64,000 bases of DNA from PGYR01 sp046290495 (GTDB lineage: Bacteria > Bacteroidota > Ignavibacteria > Kapaibacteriales > UBA2268): NCBI GenBank assembly GCA_046290495.1, contig JBKAGT010000006.1, positions 248,001 through 312,000 on the forward strand. Direction: 5' to 3'. Below, piece by piece: positions 1 through 8,415 of the stretch (position 1 is the stretch's first letter; every line of letters starts with the position of its first letter). The notes beneath the pieces are model-generated. The model made no database searches and had not been told where the DNA came from. It worked only from the letters and a program-made list of their open reading frames with translations. The position numbers were made by a program, and so were the translations under genes.

Positions 1-1
1 A

Positions 2-547
2 CTTAATGAGTTATTAGCTGATTATAATTTTGATACAACTGAATGTATTAAGCAATTGTTTGAGTTTCAAATTGATAGTATTATTGATAAACACCTATTA
101 TGGTATTCCGAGATGGCTATAGATAATGCAATTATCTATAATGAAGTAGAATCTTATTTCGTTTCTCAAAAATTAAAAGCATTATCTTGGATTGTAATAC
201 TATATTATGAGATAGATTTAGAAGACAATGATATTATAATTTTTAAATCAACTAAAAAAAATAGGATATTTGATTACCATTCGGAATGGTTAACAGATTC
301 AGGATATATTCCTAAATATGGTGAAAAAGGGGAAGAAATAGGTGGGCTCATTATTAGAACAAGAAAAGGAGATCGCCCTTTACATTATTTTAAGATCCAA
401 GATTCAAATCAATTAGAATTAGAATCAAAATTTGAAATTTGGATAAATAAACTTGAAAAATATGGTTTAGAATATTTGAAGATGAATAAATTTGCTCCTT
501 TAACAGAAGAAGAATTTGAAATTCAACAGGCCTATTCTCATGACTAA
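2..547 (+). CDS. 5'-truncated hypothetical protein
   Basis: The frame is open from base 2 to a TAA at 545-547. The first possible start is a TTG at 56, and the 18 codons before it are also open, so the gene most likely begins left of the window and only its C-terminal part (about 181 codons) is visible. The visible protein is soluble, acidic and rich in aromatic residues. It has no signal peptide, membrane segment or catalytic motif that I can name, and I do not recognise the family. The next gene starts 35 bases downstream on the same strand, so co-transcription is possible. Confidence 0.65.
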   Translation, partial: LNELLADYNFDTTECIKQLFEFQIDSIIDKHLLWYSEMAIDNAIIYNEVESYFVSQKLKALSWIVILYYEIDLEDNDIIIFKSTKKNRIFDYHSEWLTDSGYIPKYGEKGEEIGGLIIRTRKGDRPLHYFKIQDSNQLELESKFEIWINKLEKYGLEYLKMNKFAPLTEEEFEIQQAYSHD

Positions 548-582
548 TGTGATTATCTATTAGAACTTATTTTCTCTACCTA

Positions 583-1041
583 ATGTATATGAATACTACT
601 AAAAAACATCACCCAAATCACAAAAGTTATCAAATGTTAAAACTAGTATTACTATCTTTAAGTTTCATTACTATAGAAACTCTTATTAGCTTTATTTTAC
701 TATCTTTTCACTCATTTGATTTATATCAGAACTTTTCAGCAGCAATTCTCTGGAATTTTTGGAGATTATTATTTCATGGTGTGCCATATTTTATAGCATT
801 TTATCTTTTTACTAGATTTATAAATATGAATCATAAGAAGATTGTAATTGCGATTCAAATTTTTAATCTTTTAATCTATTTGTTTTTTTTATTTGCTTCT
901 ACTGCTATTTGGGGGAATAACGTACCCTTGGCACCTGGAGGGTTACTTTTTTGGGTAACCTGTATTAATACATTTTTAAGCCCTTTAATAGCTTCTAAGT
1001 TGGGAATCTTCAAAGTCTTAAATAAATACATCAAATATTAA
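583..1041 (+). CDS. Hypothetical membrane protein, four predicted TM helices
   Basis: This 152-residue protein starts at ATG 583; a second ATG at 589 is an equally good start. After a short His/Lys-rich N-terminus it has hydrophobic segments near residues 20-42, 56-80, 85-108 and 117-140, so it should be an inner-membrane protein with both ends on the same side. A short conserved-looking GGLLFWVTC motif lies in the last helix. I see no transporter or enzyme signature and do not recognise the family. It follows the truncated first gene by 35 bases and is separated from the next gene by about 120 bases of promoter-like AT-rich DNA. Confidence 0.65.
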   Translation: MYMNTTKKHHPNHKSYQMLKLVLLSLSFITIETLISFILLSFHSFDLYQNFSAAILWNFWRLLFHGVPYFIAFYLFTRFINMNHKKIVIAIQIFNLLIYLFFLFASTAIWGNNVPLAPGGLLFWVTCINTFLSPLIASKLGIFKVLNKYIKY

Positions 1042-1164
1042 ATCATTTTTACAGCCCATTAATCTTCGATATTTGTAACCAAATGGGTATATTTCGTTTT
1101 ATATAGAAAAGGTTTACGGACATTTTTCGTTAACTTTATAAAATTTGAAAAATACAATTAGAAT

Positions 1165-4100
1165 ATGAAATTTATAAAAAGCTTTATAATACTTTCAATT
1201 GCTTTACTCTCGACTGCCAGTGTGTATTCCCAGTTCGGAAAGAATAGAGTTCAATACCAAGAATTCGAATGGAAATTCATTGAAACTAAGCACTTCGATA
1301 TTTATTTTCACCAAGGTGGCGAATACTTAGCAAAGTTCACTGCAGTTGAAGCAGAAAGGGCATTGCAATCTATAGAGAGTAATCTGAAATATAATATGAA
1401 AATGAGAATATCTTTCATCGTTTTCAATTCTCACAATCAATTTCAGCAAAATAATATTATCAACTCATTCCTTTCAGAGAATGTGGGTGGTGTTACTCAG
1501 CTATTCAAGAATAGAATAGTAGTTCCATACCAAGGTGATTATGAGCAGTTTCGACATGTAGTTCACCATGAGCTAGTCCATGGTGTTCTGAATGATATGT
1601 TCCATGGAGGTACATTGCAATCATCACTCAGGAACCAAGGATATTTCATCCCTGGTTGGCTAAATGAAGGACTCTGTGAATACCTTAGTAATGACGGTAT
1701 GGACACACAAACAGATATATTCATGAGGGATGTTACTATTAGCGAGAGCTTACCGGAATTACAAAGAATAAGTGGTTACGCTAAGTATAGAGTTGGTCAA
1801 ACTTTCTATTGGTATATCGCTGACAAATATGGGAAAGAGAAAGTAGCTGACTTTATCAATCGGTTAAATATACACAAGAACTTAGAAATCGCATTCAAAA
1901 GTAGTTTCGATATGTCATTGGAAGAATTCAACGAGATGTGGGAACGCGATATAAAAAGAATATATTGGCCTGATTTGGAAAAGTTTAAGGCATTGCCTGA
2001 AATAGCAGATAGAATTACCAAAAGGAAAAAGATTGGGAATTTCTATAATTCTGCTCCAGCAATATCTCCAAATGGAGATAAAATGGCATTTATCTCTGAG
2101 CAAGGAGGGGTGTTCGTTGTCGCAGTGATGGAAGATTTGGATGATATGACGAGCATTAGACCCTTGGTGTCTAGTTTCAGAAGACAGGATTTCGAAGATC
2201 TGAATATGCTCACTCCTGGTATTTCATGGAACCCAGAAGGGGATAAAATAGCAATATCTGCGAAGTCTGGTGGGCAAGATGCAGTCTTTATAACCGACGT
2301 AGAAACTGGTGCTTATGACAAATTGACTTGGGGATTGAAATCAATTTCTTCTGTCACATGGTCACCAAATGGAGAGAAACTTGCATTCATAGCAACTGAT
2401 GATGAGAAAAGTGATATATATGTATATGATATAGATTCCGAAGAGTTAAAAAACCTTACTAATGATTTGTTCACTGACGAGTTGCCAGCATGGGCTCCTG
2501 ATTCGGAAAGTATATACTTTATCTCTGACAGAGGTAGCAAAGTAGCTACAAACATAGATGCTGATGATTTGGATATGTGGGATTATAACTATGGCAAGAA
2601 TGATATATATAAAATAGATATAGAAAGCACAAAAATTGAAAGACTAACGGATGATGTAGATAACCGAAAAACTTCTGTAGCAGTTGCATCAGATGAAAGC
2701 AAATTGCTTTATATTTCAGATAAAAACGGAATTGGTAATATATATTCATTGGACTTAGAATCACTTGAATCTAGGCCACTTACTAACTCATTGCAAGGTA
2801 TAACTCAGTTGTCATTGGCAAGGGATGATAGTAAGGTTCTTTTCGGTACTCAGATTGATGGGGGATATGATATATTTTCTATCGAGTACCCGTTTGATAT
2901 AAATCTAGATGTAGAGAGCTTGCCACTTACTGATTACAGAAAGACTCAAGCTAAAAGAGATAGCTTAATTAGAGAGATAAACAACAAAAGAATAGACACT
3001 CTTAGCAACAAGGAAGATGACCAACTAATCAGTTATGGTGATTTCAATATTGACTTTGAGAACCAAGAGATAGTAAAGCCGAATCAGAAAGTTCAAATAG
3101 TTAATAGCGGTGAAGATGAAGTATATGACGAGAACTTCAGAATAAAAGACTATAAACTGAAATTTTCACCTGATATAATATTAGCTAATCCGGGTTATAG
3201 TACATTCTTTGGTGCTCAGGGTAGCACCCAGATGCTATTTAGTGATGAGCTAGGTAACCACCAACTTTATTTCCAAGCTAACTTATTGATTGACTTGAGA
3301 AATAGTAATTTCTATGGTGCTTATAGCTATCTACCTGGTATAATTGATTATAGATTCTCTGGTTTTCACAATGCTGGATTTACTTCACCACAGATTGGAT
3401 CAGTACTTCGATTTAGAAGTTATGGCGGTGCCGTGTCTGCGCAATATCCATTTGATTTGTTCAATAGGGCAGAGCTGAATTTGACATGGTACAACTTATC
3501 TAGAACTGATATAGTAAACGCAGGTGCACCTTCTTTAACAAGAACACTTATAGTCCCCGAATTCAAATATGTACATGATGATGTACTATTTGGGTTGTAT
3601 GGACCTAGAGATGGAACCAGGTATAACTTCACCGTTTCAGGTAGTCCAAATATTTTTAGCGATGGTCTGGAGTTTTTCACATTCGAGACGGATATCAGAA
3701 CTTATCACCCGTTATCTGACTTCATTGGCTTTGCTTTCAAATTCACTAGTGGTGCCAGCTTTGGAGACGATGCACAACAGTTCTACTTAGGTGGTACTGA
3801 TAATTGGCTAAACAGAAGTTTTAGGAATGGTCGTTTGCCATTCAACGAGCCTGAAGATTTTGCATTCATGAATTTCAAATACCCTATGCGTGGTTATTCT
3901 ATTGCTGCTAATAATGGTAATAAGTATTTCCTAACGAATGCTGAGTTTAGATTCCCTATGCTTACAGCCCTAGTAGCTGGGCCATTGCCAATATTGATAC
4001 AAGGTGTGATGGGAGCAGTCTTCTTAGATGTCGGTGCTGCTTGGGATGATAATTTTAATCCAACTAATATAGTGGATCCTTTGACTTTTAGAAAAGAATA

Positions 4101-4242
4101 TGATGATCTAATGATTTCATCAGGATTGGGGATTAGGAGCTACGTACTCGGACTTCCACTGAAAATAGATATTGCTTGGGCTAAGACCTATGATAATTGG
4201 TCAGTACCCCAGTACTTATTCTCACTTGGATATGATTTTTAA
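1165..4242 (+). CDS. Exported gluzincin peptidase / beta-propeller / Omp85-like barrel fusion
   Basis: This 1025-residue protein has a signal peptide (residues 1-22, cleavage after VYS). A peptidase MA-like domain follows, with the zinc motif HELVH at 135-139 and a downstream NEGL at 167-170 whose Glu168 fits the third gluzincin ligand. Residues about 285-580 contain TolB/PD40-type beta-propeller repeats (SPNGDKMAF, SPNGEKLAF and SESIYF-like strands). The last about 330 residues resemble an Omp85/BamA-family barrel: FYLGGTDN, then PMRGYSI, a long strand region and a terminal aromatic YDF. It is therefore probably anchored in the outer membrane with a peptidase and propeller in the periplasm. 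Substrate is unknown. It converges on the rhomboid gene with only 6 bases between the stop codons. Confidence 0.85.
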   Translation: MKFIKSFIILSIALLSTASVYSQFGKNRVQYQEFEWKFIETKHFDIYFHQGGEYLAKFTAVEAERALQSIESNLKYNMKMRISFIVFNSHNQFQQNNIINSFLSENVGGVTQLFKNRIVVPYQGDYEQFRHVVHHELVHGVLNDMFHGGTLQSSLRNQGYFIPGWLNEGLCEYLSNDGMDTQTDIFMRDVTISESLPELQRISGYAKYRVGQTFYWYIADKYGKEKVADFINRLNIHKNLEIAFKSSFDMSLEEFNEMWERDIKRIYWPDLEKFKALPEIADRITKRKKIGNFYNSAPAISPNGDKMAFISEQGGVFVVAVMEDLDDMTSIRPLVSSFRRQDFEDLNMLTPGISWNPEGDKIAISAKSGGQDAVFITDVETGAYDKLTWGLKSISSVTWSPNGEKLAFIATDDEKSDIYVYDIDSEELKNLTNDLFTDELPAWAPDSESIYFISDRGSKVATNIDADDLDMWDYNYGKNDIYKIDIESTKIERLTDDVDNRKTSVAVASDESKLLYISDKNGIGNIYSLDLESLESRPLTNSLQGITQLSLARDDSKVLFGTQIDGGYDIFSIEYPFDINLDVESLPLTDYRKTQAKRDSLIREINNKRIDTLSNKEDDQLISYGDFNIDFENQEIVKPNQKVQIVNSGEDEVYDENFRIKDYKLKFSPDIILANPGYSTFFGAQGSTQMLFSDELGNHQLYFQANLLIDLRNSNFYGAYSYLPGIIDYRFSGFHNAGFTSPQIGSVLRFRSYGGAVSAQYPFDLFNRAELNLTWYNLSRTDIVNAGAPSLTRTLIVPEFKYVHDDVLFGLYGPRDGTRYNFTVSGSPNIFSDGLEFFTFETDIRTYHPLSDFIGFAFKFTSGASFGDDAQQFYLGGTDNWLNRSFRNGRLPFNEPEDFAFMNFKYPMRGYSIAANNGNKYFLTNAEFRFPMLTALVAGPLPILIQGVMGAVFLDVGAAWDDNFNPTNIVDPLTFRKEYDDLMISSGLGIRSYVLGLPLKIDIAWAKTYDNWSVPQYLFSLGYDF

Positions 4243-4248
4243 TCAATC

Positions 4249-4848
4249 CTAGAATAGATATTGAAAGAATCCTTTGAATGTAGATGGATCTAACACTAAA
4301 GTAATAGCCAAACCTGCAAGAGCACCCCACATGTGGGCATTATGATTAATATTGTCAGCAGATTGTTTGTCTGCATACCAACAATAAACTAAATATAGTA
4401 CTGCAAATATTGGTGCTGGAATAGGGATGGGTACAAACATGATATACAAACTCATAGATGGGTCGTAGAGTATGAAGCTGAATAGAAGCCCAGAAATTGC
4501 CCCTGATGCACCCAAAGCAGCGTAGCGTGGATTATCCTTGTTTCTGATATAAGTAACCACATCAGCTAATATCATAGAGCCAATATATACTATAAGAAAT
4601 TGTAGACCACTAGTAAGAGTCTCATATCTGAAGGCAAAAAAGTAGAAAGTTAGCATGTTGAAACCCATGTGCATCAGATCTGCGTGGATGAAGCCACTAG
4701 TCAAAAATCTATACCATTCGTTGTTATGATTTACTGCATAAGGACTCAAAATAAGTTTACTATATAAGGATTGCTTTCTGTACATCACGAATAAAGTAAT
4801 AGCCAGGGTGGCTAGGAAAATTGTAAGTGCTACTGGTGCGTTCGTCAT
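4249..4848 (-). CDS. Rhomboid family intramembrane serine protease
   Basis: This 199-residue, six-helix membrane protein cleaves substrate transmembrane helices within the bilayer. The rhomboid signature is complete. HADLMHMGFN at 55-64 supplies the conserved HxxxN. GASGAISG at 113-120 contains the nucleophile Ser115. NAHMWGALAG at 170-179 supplies the catalytic His172. The short length and lack of extra domains match the basic bacterial form. It is the last gene of a three-gene minus-strand operon (histidine kinase, gamma-carbonic-anhydrase-like protein, rhomboid) with 3-base gaps. The substrate is unknown; T9SS-bearing bacteria use a rhomboid to trim some cargo sorting domains, but nothing here shows that directly. 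Confidence 0.93.
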   Translation of the reverse strand: MTNAPVALTIFLATLAITLFVMYRKQSLYSKLILSPYAVNHNNEWYRFLTSGFIHADLMHMGFNMLTFYFFAFRYETLTSGLQFLIVYIGSMILADVVTYIRNKDNPRYAALGASGAISGLLFSFILYDPSMSLYIMFVPIPIPAPIFAVLYLVYCWYADKQSADNINHNAHMWGALAGLAITLVLDPSTFKGFFQYLF

Positions 4849-4851
4849 TAT

Positions 4852-5454
4852 CTAACCTTCTTTTTCTTCTTTCCAAGTTTTGTATTTATTATCTTGTATC
4901 TTTCTATCACTAGGAATTTCTCTAAGTGGCTCACATGGTTTCAATGTTTCCCTTAAATCTGATGGTAGTTGCTGGTATAGCTTCGTTCCTTCTGTCTTCC
5001 ATCTCAGCATATCGTCAGATACGTCTTTTACAATTTTAGCTGGGTTGCCTACAACTACTTTTCTGTCTGGAATGTTCATTTCTGCTGGCACAAAGCACAA
5101 TGCACCTACTACACAGCCCTTACCAACGATAGCATTATCCATTATAACAGCATTCATGCCAATTAGGCTATTTTCACCTATGTGAGCACCGTGGATTATG
5201 GCACCATGGCCAATATGAGCAGATTCCTCAAGAACTACTGTAACTCCAGGGAACATATGAATTGTGCAATTTTCTTGCACGTTACATCCATCTTTTATGA
5301 TTATGCCACCCCAATCTCCACGAATTGCGGCACCAGGACCTATATAGACATCTTTACCTATAACAACATTTCCAGTCACAGTCGCATTTGGGTGAACGTA
5401 TGCTGATTCATCAATTACTGGCTTGTAGCCATCAAATTCAAATATATTTGCCAT
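4852..5454 (-). CDS. Gamma-carbonic-anhydrase-like hexapeptide-repeat protein (PaaY/CaiE type)
   Basis: The 200-residue protein consists of left-handed beta-helix hexapeptide repeats ([IV]G.[GN] pattern from about residue 25 to 125) followed by a C-terminal helix. His66 (NCTIH), His83 and His88 (HIGHGAIIHGA) have the spacing of the three zinc ligands of gamma-carbonic anhydrases. Gln60 and Asn62 lie in the segment that carries the catalytic polar residues. Length and C-terminal sequence fit the PaaY/CaiE subgroup, some members of which hydrate CO2 or hydrolyse CoA thioesters; acyltransferase activity is the alternative. It sits between a histidine kinase and a rhomboid gene, with 3-base gaps on both sides. 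Confidence 0.88.
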   Translation of the reverse strand: MANIFEFDGYKPVIDESAYVHPNATVTGNVVIGKDVYIGPGAAIRGDWGGIIIKDGCNVQENCTIHMFPGVTVVLEESAHIGHGAIIHGAHIGENSLIGMNAVIMDNAIVGKGCVVGALCFVPAEMNIPDRKVVVGNPAKIVKDVSDDMLRWKTEGTKLYQQLPSDLRETLKPCEPLREIPSDRKIQDNKYKTWKEEKEG

Positions 5455-5457
5455 AGA

Positions 5458-6690
5458 TTAAATAGGTATCTTTATTGTGATTTTAGTTCCTACATTCTCT
5501 TTGCTTTCTATTTTCATTTCACCACCAATCAGTTCAAGATTGTGGTTAACTATAGAAAGTCCAAGGCCAGTACCTTTTATAAGACTTGTAGTTTTATCAT
5601 CTCGTTTAAATGGTTGAGTTATTGTGTCTATATTTTTCTCGGAGATGCCAATACCATTGTCCGAAACAACGAAATAACAGAAGGTATCAGATGTATAGAC
5701 AGAGAGAATAATTTCTGGGTTGTCAGATTTATACTTAACAGAATTTGATAATAAATTATTAAGAATTTGATTTACTAATAACTTATCGGTCTTGATTAGT
5801 AGTTCTTTGTTTTCTAAATCTAGTGTCACAAATTTTTTGAAATCTTTGTTACTGTTGATTAATTCATCGATTTCTTCTATTACACAAAATTCAGTGCTTG
5901 ATACTTTTATTTCACCTTGTTCCAGCTTACCTAAGTTTAATATATTTTCCATCAAGTTGACCATATTGTCAATTGATTTTTCAATCTTCATTAGGTTGTG
6001 CTCGAATTTGTCCGAATCTTGCCTTTCGTATGATTTTTCCAACAGATAGAGAGTTGCTTGAATAACAGTTAAAGGAGTTCTGAATTCATGAGATACCATT
6101 GATATAAACTTTGTTTTAAGCTTATTTAGTTCCATTTCTTTTTCTAAAGCAGCTTCTAAATCTTTTTTTATATTTCTTAGTTCATGCTCACTTTTTAGTC
6201 TTTTTTGGTTCTCGACTATTAGATTTTCGTTTATTATTTCTAAATCTTCACTTCTCTCTTTTATTTGCCCTTCTAGCTGTTTAATTAATTGATCTAAGTC
6301 TTTGTTATCTACATTATCAATTTTTAGTTCTTCAACAATAACACCTAAACCAGTAATTTCATCTTTTTCGTTTACCAAAGGGAAATATTTGTCTTTATAA
6401 TAATGTCTTTCTAGTTCAGAGTCACCATATTCTTCGAGAAGTTCAAAAGTAGAGCCTGATAAAGCTTTATCAAAGTTTGACTTTGCTTTTATAAGATCAT
6501 TAACTGAGCTAATATAATCCAACATAGATTTACCAATTTCAATATCAACTCCCCAAATCATATTCATTATTTGTTTATGCTTCTTGTTGAATGAGGTATA
6601 CTTGTAATTATTGTCAAGGGTAAATATAACAGTATCATTAGAATTAATAAACTGCTCTATTATATCTATATCTCGTATATATTTGCTCAT
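5458..6690 (-). CDS. Soluble PAS-domain sensor histidine kinase
   Basis: This 410-residue kinase has no membrane segment. Residues about 10-120 form a PAS-like sensor. A charged coiled coil spans about 130-195. The HisKA domain holds the phospho-acceptor His201 in SMVSHEFRTPL. The HATPase domain has the N-box (NQILNNLLSNSVKY, 307-320), the G1 box DNGIG (344-348) and the G2 box GTGLGLS (373-379), so all catalytic elements are present. It likely senses a cytoplasmic ligand. No response regulator is adjacent, so the partner must lie elsewhere. It is the first gene of an operon with the gamma-carbonic-anhydrase-like and rhomboid genes. A strong minus-strand terminator ends 54 bases before its start codon. 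Confidence 0.93.
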   Translation of the reverse strand: MSKYIRDIDIIEQFINSNDTVIFTLDNNYKYTSFNKKHKQIMNMIWGVDIEIGKSMLDYISSVNDLIKAKSNFDKALSGSTFELLEEYGDSELERHYYKDKYFPLVNEKDEITGLGVIVEELKIDNVDNKDLDQLIKQLEGQIKERSEDLEIINENLIVENQKRLKSEHELRNIKKDLEAALEKEMELNKLKTKFISMVSHEFRTPLTVIQATLYLLEKSYERQDSDKFEHNLMKIEKSIDNMVNLMENILNLGKLEQGEIKVSSTEFCVIEEIDELINSNKDFKKFVTLDLENKELLIKTDKLLVNQILNNLLSNSVKYKSDNPEIILSVYTSDTFCYFVVSDNGIGISEKNIDTITQPFKRDDKTTSLIKGTGLGLSIVNHNLELIGGEMKIESKENVGTKITIKIPI

Positions 6691-6743
6691 ATTGCAATTT
6701 ACGAAAAGTAATCTACATAATTGATACAGGTTATATTGGGTGC

Positions 6744-6776
6744 AAAAAAAAACATCCCGAGCCGTAGCCCGGGATG
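6744..6776 (-). terminator. Very strong intrinsic terminator with C(UACG)G loop
   Basis: On the minus strand the stem CATCCCGGGC/GCTCGGGATG (6753-6762 with 6767-6776, one G-U pair) is closed by the extra-stable UACG tetraloop and followed directly by a nine-base U tract (6744-6752). GC-rich DNA stands out in this AT-rich region. It would stop transcription coming from the DUF937-like gene or the hairpin region before the kinase gene. It has no T tract on the plus strand, so it is directional. Confidence 0.85.
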
Positions 6777-6863
6777 CGTTTCAACAGGAGGACCTATGAA
6801 ATATAGGGGTTGTACTTCTCAGTACATTTTCTAAGACGTGATACAAATCAGTATAATTGTATC
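6744..6863 (-). ncRNA. Candidate structured RNA or leader: four consecutive hairpins plus U-tract
   Basis: Reading the minus strand from 6863 to 6744, four hairpins follow one another. (1) GATACAA pairs with TTGTATC (6857-6863 with 6840-6846). (2) TGTACT pairs with AGTACA (6821-6826 with 6811-6816) around a GAGA loop of GNRA type. (3) CCTAT pairs with ATAGG (6803-6807 with 6793-6797). (4) A 10-bp terminator stem has a UACG tetraloop (6753-6776) and is followed by nine U. The arrangement resembles an independent small RNA of about 120 nt, the structured 3' end of the upstream DUF937-like gene, or an attenuator in front of the kinase operon. I recognise no known RNA family. The structures were folded by eye. 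Confidence 0.45.
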
Positions 6864-6904
6864 TAGTCTGAACTTTTTTTGTCTAATAGCTGACAAAATT
6901 GTCT

Positions 6905-7342
6905 TTAATTGAAAAAGCCACCTACTTTGTCTGCTAATCCACCCAAATCGCCACCTCCAAATAAGTCTGTAAGCGGTGAAGAATCGTCGTCTGGAGTCTC
7001 TGAGTTCTTTTTAGTAATTAGGTTTATAATTATAGGTACAATAATAGAAGTTATGCTTGTAGCTTTCTCGCTTGAAAAACCTAACTTCTCTATTAGTCCA
7101 GATACTATACCTCCGGTAATGTCAGATTGTAGTGTATCTGCTTGTGTGGTATTTGGTTTATCACTGAATAAATTCATAACAGAATTCAGTCCATCACCCA
7201 TAAGTGATTTCCCAATTTTTTCACCAGCTACACTCTGAACCACTCCCATTATGCCGTCCATTTGTGAGCTATCTACACCTTCTTCAGATTGCAGCTTTGA
7301 ACCCACTTCGTTTTTTAATTGTCCTAATATTGTATCTAACAT
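6905..7342 (-). CDS. DUF937-like small protein
   Basis: This 145-residue soluble protein is rich in Gly, Ser and Asp. It has an amphipathic N-terminus (MLDTILGQLKNEV), a central GGIVSGLIEKLGF segment followed by a hydrophobic helix (SIIVPIIINLI), and a Gly-rich tail ending GGLADKVGGFFN. The pattern of short amphipathic helices and a Gly-rich end resembles DUF937 proteins, whose function is unknown; the family call is tentative. It has no signal peptide. It is transcribed toward the hairpin-rich region and strong terminator at 6744-6776. Confidence 0.65.
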   Translation of the reverse strand: MLDTILGQLKNEVGSKLQSEEGVDSSQMDGIMGVVQSVAGEKIGKSLMGDGLNSVMNLFSDKPNTTQADTLQSDITGGIVSGLIEKLGFSSEKATSITSIIVPIIINLITKKNSETPDDDSSPLTDLFGGGDLGGLADKVGGFFN

Positions 7343-7754
7343 TTTTACTCCTAATTATTAAAATTTTTATTCAACAGAAAATTCTGATGTTATTACTTCT
7401 TATTCTTGTTAATCTAAAATAAATATCGAAGATCTCATAATCTGATATCAAAGCCAAGTTTCGAAAGCATAATCTGAATATACCCGTGACGAAAATTGCA
7501 ATGTCTCAGCTTCGCTACGAGTGTTTCTAATCTTTCTACTCTTTCGTAAGCAATTTAACTGGCTTAGGCTAACTATTAATACCTTAAATTTTTTTCTATT
7601 CTCCTTTGAACGAACAAGAGCCAATGACTATTGCTACTGCGAGGAATAATCCTCCACCCGCTGATTTTGACATAAGTTCTGTTCCTGGTTTGTTAATTGT
7701 TCTATATTCAATACGGTTAAAATATTATTTATGTTTGTTGAATTAATGTAATTA
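7343..7754. other. Intergenic stretch with two short, possibly decayed minus-strand frames
   Basis: No full gene is seen in these 412 bases. Two short minus-strand frames look protein-like. The frame 7435-7554 encodes about 39 codons with the feel of a real C-terminus (ERVERLETLVAKLRH, then MLSKLGFDIRL) but has no ATG, GTG or TTG start. The frame 7596-7673 begins with ATG and encodes 25 residues, with a hydrophobic run ending VIGSCSFKGE. In-frame sequence upstream of that ATG (EYRTINKPGTEL) also looks coding, so a longer gene may have lost its start. I read the region as remnants of one or two small genes. Confidence 0.35.
7596..7673 (-). CDS. Possible 25-residue hydrophobic peptide or gene remnant
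   Basis: ATG at 7671-7673 opens a 25-codon frame ending in TAG at 7596-7598. The peptide has a Gly-rich start, one hydrophobic helix (about residues 9-18) and a short tail IGSCSFKGE; IGSC resembles a lipobox but is placed unusually close to the end. A weak AGGA lies about ten bases before the ATG. Upstream codons in the same frame also read like protein, so it may instead be the tail of a degraded gene. Confidence is low because the frame is very short. Confidence 0.25.
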   Translation of the reverse strand: MSKSAGGGLFLAVAIVIGSCSFKGE

Positions 7755-8396
7755 TTAAAAAATAGCTGTAGAAGGAACTTTGAAACCTATGTTTATCACA
7801 TGCGAGATATTACTACTAAATGAGGTAGTATTATCTATTGGTGCAAACCCATTTTGATAACTGTATTCCAAAATCAAATTAACTCCATTTCTAAATACAT
7901 AAATTGAATTTAAGCCTAGAGATATGCCATAATTACTAGTTGGTAACAACTGATTGTTGCTATCTTGTGAGGAATTAAGCAATATGCTGTAGTATCCTCC
8001 AATAGTACCTAAAACAAGAAGTTTTTTAAAAAATCTGAAAAACTGATGTTGATACTTTATTGGTAATGTTATATAATTAACTTGAATATTTCGAGTTTGA
8101 ATAGTTTCACTTTTAACTTCATAATTTTTTGAATCATAGCTAAGACCATAGAGCAGACTACTAATAGGAGAGCCTGGTTGATTTATTAATGATTCTATCT
8201 CAAAAGAAAATTGACCAGAAAGAAAATAATTTGTTGGAAAATATCTTTGGTTTAATTTTGAAAGATTTAAGCCAGTATTGAACCCAAAGTAAGTAGAGGG
8301 AGATGGATAACAACCACGATTCAATGGATTCACACCCTGAGCAAACCCAAAGCTTAAAGTAGAAAAGAAAAATAATATGGTAAGAATATACTTCAA
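7755..8396 (-). CDS. Outer-membrane beta-barrel protein, paralog A (TTG start)
   Basis: The 213-residue protein has a clear signal peptide (cleavage after GFAQ, residue 20) and then alternating strands typical of small PorT-like barrels (FGFNTGLNLSKL, ILEYSYQNGFAPID). It ends NIGFKVPSTAIF, with a terminal Phe as in many outer-membrane barrels. The start codon is TTG; no ATG lies in frame upstream. It is a tandem duplicate of the gene 19 bases upstream: both share the signal peptide, the NYGISLG region and an almost identical last 30 residues. Function is unknown; it is likely an outer-membrane structural or binding barrel. Confidence 0.78.
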   Translation of the reverse strand: MKYILTILFFFSTLSFGFAQGVNPLNRGCYPSPSTYFGFNTGLNLSKLNQRYFPTNYFLSGQFSFEIESLINQPGSPISSLLYGLSYDSKNYEVKSETIQTRNIQVNYITLPIKYQHQFFRFFKKLLVLGTIGGYYSILLNSSQDSNNQLLPTSNYGISLGLNSIYVFRNGVNLILEYSYQNGFAPIDNTTSFSSNISHVINIGFKVPSTAIF

Positions 8397-8415
8397 AATG
8401 GCATAATTAAATTTT

